In this document: piece by piece, positions 61,754 to 64,000 of the stretch
Position numbering within the stretch: the first letter of the stretch is position 1
Layout of the letters: every line of letters starts with the position of its first letter
Assembly (NCBI GenBank): GCA_022749755.1
Contig: CM040440.1
Location: 14,867,269 to 14,931,268, forward strand
Reading direction: 5' to 3'
DNA from: Azadirachta indica
Lineage: Eukaryota > Streptophyta > Magnoliopsida > Sapindales > Meliaceae
DNA: 64,000 nt
The notes under the pieces: generated by a model
Database searches by the model: none
What the model was told of the DNA's origin: nothing
What the model saw: the letters and a program-made list of their open reading frames with translations, nothing else
Made by a program: the position numbers and the translations under genes

Positions 61754-62548
61754 CTATTTCTTCCGAGATCCTCCACCCCAAAGAGATTGCCAAAAGACAG
61801 GCCAGTTCTTCTGAGCCTCATTCCAACCCAACAGAGAGCCTTCTCTCACTGGATCCCAACTGGACGACACAATCCCGTAACTCACTCCCAAAAGAGCAGT
61901 GCCAAAGAAGAAAAATGAAACAATAAAAGGCACCCATGTAGGAACATCAATTTTCAGAACAACTTTGAGATAGTAAAAGAATGGGAAGAACAGAAGTCCT
62001 ATAAAGAGTGGAATTCCCACTGAAAATCCCATTCTGCTGATCATTCTGTTGGTCACTATCTCTGGTATTATGCCTTCTTCGGGTTCGTCATCTTCATCTT
62101 CATCTTCATCTTCATCTTCATCATCGCTACCATTTCCATAGCCAGGCTTTGACTGCTTCTTCTTTTTGGATGTTTTCTTTGGAGAAGATCCAAACCCTCT
62201 TGGGCTGTTCAATGTGGCATATACTACTAATAAAGCTGTCGGTTTTGACAAGTGATTTGTTCCGGAAATTGGGTATTCGAAGATTTGTTTGGTAGATGTT
62301 GAGGGTGGTAATGCTCTATTAAATGAAGTGGATACCCATAGCTTCTTAACTGAACTTTGATCTTCATAACTACAATCAATCTGCAACACCAAATTTTGTG
62401 TAATCAAAATTGTAGTGTTTTAGAACTATGAATTTGTTTTGTTACCCAAGTAGTAAGATCATGGATTGATAAAATATGAAGATAAGGATATTACCTTATA
62501 TGTGGGCCGTAATTGAGGGAGCTTATATGGGCATGCCATTGCAGCCAT
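61754..62548 (-). CDS. PAM68: PAM68, chloroplast photosystem II assembly factor
   Basis: Thylakoid membrane protein that assists early photosystem II reaction-centre assembly. Two exons, 62548-62495 and 62380-61754, join in phase and give 226 residues, close to Arabidopsis PAM68. The first about 65 residues, starting MAAMACPYKLPQL, are Ser/Thr-rich and fit a plastid transit peptide. NSPRGFGSSPKKTSKKKK follows, then an acidic run alternating Asp and Glu, then GIIPEIVTNRMISRMGF. Two membrane helices come next (GIPLFIGLLFFPFFYYL and FIVSFFFFGTALLGVSYGI), and the C-terminal GSLLGWNEAQKNWPVFWQSL is diagnostic of the family. The acidic run is coded by GATGAA repeats (about 62086-62121) and may vary in length between alleles. 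A second ATG at codon 4 is an alternative start. Confidence 0.95.
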
Positions 62549-63330
62549 TCACTTCTTCCGTCCAGTGCTTTTCGTTTGAGACAAGAGTAGGAGAAAAAAA
62601 CAGAAATTTTGAGGGATAATAGAGGTTGAACTCACAGTAATACTTCAAACTAAACAGGAAAGATTGAAGTTTCGTTGCTGGGCAGAAACGCCATTAACTA
62701 ACAGAGAGACAGAGCGGAGTTGGAGACACTAGAAAGGGATAAGGTTCTCTGTTATGGGGGCGTGAGGGTAATATTTTGTCTGCCAACCAAGACCGATCGT
62801 TTTATCTGGATGGGTTATTATCGACAATGTCCCTGTATTTTCGTACAATATCAATAGAATAATAATCTTTTTAAAACACTTCATTTTATCTTGTTTAATT
62901 GTTGCGAGTGGACAAAAGAAATACAACCACCTGGCAATTATGTTTTAAATATTTTATTTTTGTATTAAATTTTTATTTACATTATATATTTTCCACTATT
63001 TTATGTATATATATATTTTTTTGGCATTAAGTTTTCATAAGTCTATACTTTAACAATAACAAATACTCATTGTCATGTGAACCCCATATGAGATTTTCTT
63101 AAGTGGTACAAGAGGTATGTAGTTCAAATTTTGCTAATTTTTTTAGCTGTATCATTTAAATTAATGATATAAATAATTGAAAACCTATAGATAAAAAAAA
63201 AAAAAAATTTATACAATGTCATTGTTTTAGCAAATATTATGCTGCCAAACAACAACAATAATAAATGAATAGATAGACAGCTATGACAGAAAGGAAATTC
63301 TATGAACTTATCAACAGTAGGATCCATTTT
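62549..63330. other. Upstream region of PAM68
   Basis: PAM68 leader and promoter, then AT-rich DNA with an A run at about 63192-63207. Nothing else is recognised. Confidence 0.4.
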
Positions 63331-63335
63331 TTAAT

Positions 63336-63420
63336 CACCAGTATTGTAAGGCTTGTTTTTCTTGCCTGGAGCAAAAACATCCACATGAAACTCAGGATTG
63401 CTCACACTTCTACAGAGTAT
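63336..63420 (-). other. Possible C-terminal exon of unknown protein
   Basis: The minus strand reads SNPEFHVDVFAPGKKNKPYN and then TGD and TAA, preceded by CTGTAG, which could be an acceptor. The peptide looks protein-like, but it lies downstream of the TAG of the neighbouring exon model. It may be an alternative last exon of that gene or just untranslated sequence. Confidence 0.25.
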
Positions 63421-63542
63421 GTATGAATACAGTAAATGATACATGAAAGGCATTAGCATATGCACAGTAACTACACTGGTACCAAAAGAACGACAATATT
63501 CACCCAAAATTTCTAGCAGTGAATGGCCTGGACAAATCAATT

Positions 63543-63975
63543 CTAAGTTGATTGAACCCCATAACGACTTTGGAGAGCACTAATTGCTTTCTCAAAAGAC
63601 CTTGAAAGCTCTGGGATGGACGTTTTGCACACTGGAAAATTCAATGAAGAACAAATGATTAAATGCAAAACATTAAAAGAAAAAAAGAATTAAAAAATTA
63701 TTAGTAAGTTGCCTAGATGGCCTCTAATAATTTTCGTACATTTTCTTTATGATTGATCTCTATAACTTCAAATAATTAAGTTATAGAGGTTAAGTACTTT
63801 TGTGTAACACCAGATGCAAATAATTTGTGAGCAAAACTAGATTTTACCGAGTCAAATTAATGCATGTTGTGAATCTTTAGATAAGTAGATGATGAGGAAT
63901 GGCTAGCTTCCACATTCAGGACACACCCTAGTCTAAAGCTCAACATACCACTCTCTGCTTTTGATGAAGTTAGTT
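63543..63975 (-). CDS. Partial unrecognised gene, 3' end (two exons visible)
   Basis: A final exon at 63631-63543, preceded by TTTTCCAG, codes for CKTSIPELSRSFEKAISALQ and then a short tail ending in TAG. It is in phase with an upstream exon ending at a GTATGT donor (63949) that reads HVMELTSSKAES and has a possible acceptor (TGTAG) near 63976. The joined C-terminus is helical and polar, with no domain I recognise. The rest of the gene lies beyond the right edge. Exon calls rest on splice motifs and codon plausibility only. Confidence 0.4.
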
Positions 63976-64000
63976 CCATGACGTGAACTACATTTTATAA

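Noticed and set aside
1..64000. tRNA genes, CRISPR-like arrays or a new defence-type gene system
   Set aside because: I saw no tRNA A/B box pairs, no regular spacer-repeat array and no unexplained multi-gene cassette. All well-supported genes belong to known plant families.

Overview
The window is nuclear DNA of a flowering plant, most likely a eudicot. It is AT-rich, its protein genes are split by GT-AG introns, and it carries plant-only families (cellulose synthase-like C, BREVIS RADIX, PAM68, DUF248 methyltransferases, MscS-like channels). I do not name a species. Eight complete gene models can be built exon by exon with intact splice phases, and one partial gene runs off the right edge. 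No tRNA, rRNA, CRISPR array or bacterial-type feature is seen.

Layout. 1-9.6 kb: a CSLC6-type xyloglucan glucan synthase (+), with a 4.3 kb second intron holding a hAT-like element and diverged repeats. 10.7-13.2 kb: 40S ribosomal protein S8 (-). 14.5-19.5 kb: an MSL10-like mechanosensitive channel (-) with an in-frame stop codon inside an otherwise well-preserved exon. 21.7-26.8 kb: an ERD3/PMT21-type Golgi methyltransferase (-) with an apparent leader intron. 27.6-29.3 kb: a decayed Ty1/copia relic with its 3' LTR, followed by about 4.4 kb of gene-free AT-rich DNA. 33.8-36.6 kb: a large replication protein A subunit (-) of the zinc-knuckle type. 36.9-40.8 kb: a 2.6 kb Mutator-like element with an exact 9 bp target duplication, then a roughly 700 bp foldback element. 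41.2-46.7 kb: a CDKF;4-type kinase (-) with 16 coding exons. 48.9-52 kb: gene-free, with a second hAT-like element. 52.1-55.8 kb: a BREVIS RADIX gene (-) with a leader reaching about 57.4 kb. 57.5-61.7 kb: gene-free. 61.8-62.5 kb: PAM68 (-). 63.5 kb to the end: partial unknown gene (-).

The genes are not an operon and share no single pathway. From memory of Arabidopsis locus numbers, PAM68, the kinase, ERD3/PMT21 and an RPA1 gene sit next to one another on Arabidopsis chromosome 4, while BRX lies beside PMT20, the paralogue of ERD3, on chromosome 1. The right half of the window therefore looks like an ancestral block that Arabidopsis has split between two duplicated segments.

I found no convincing new biological system. 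The observations most worth following are the nonsense codon in the channel gene, which coincides with a splice donor that would remove it in frame; the non-autonomous Mutator-like element with internal repeats; the conserved block order; and a 49 bp tandem duplication of the last codons of the kinase gene.
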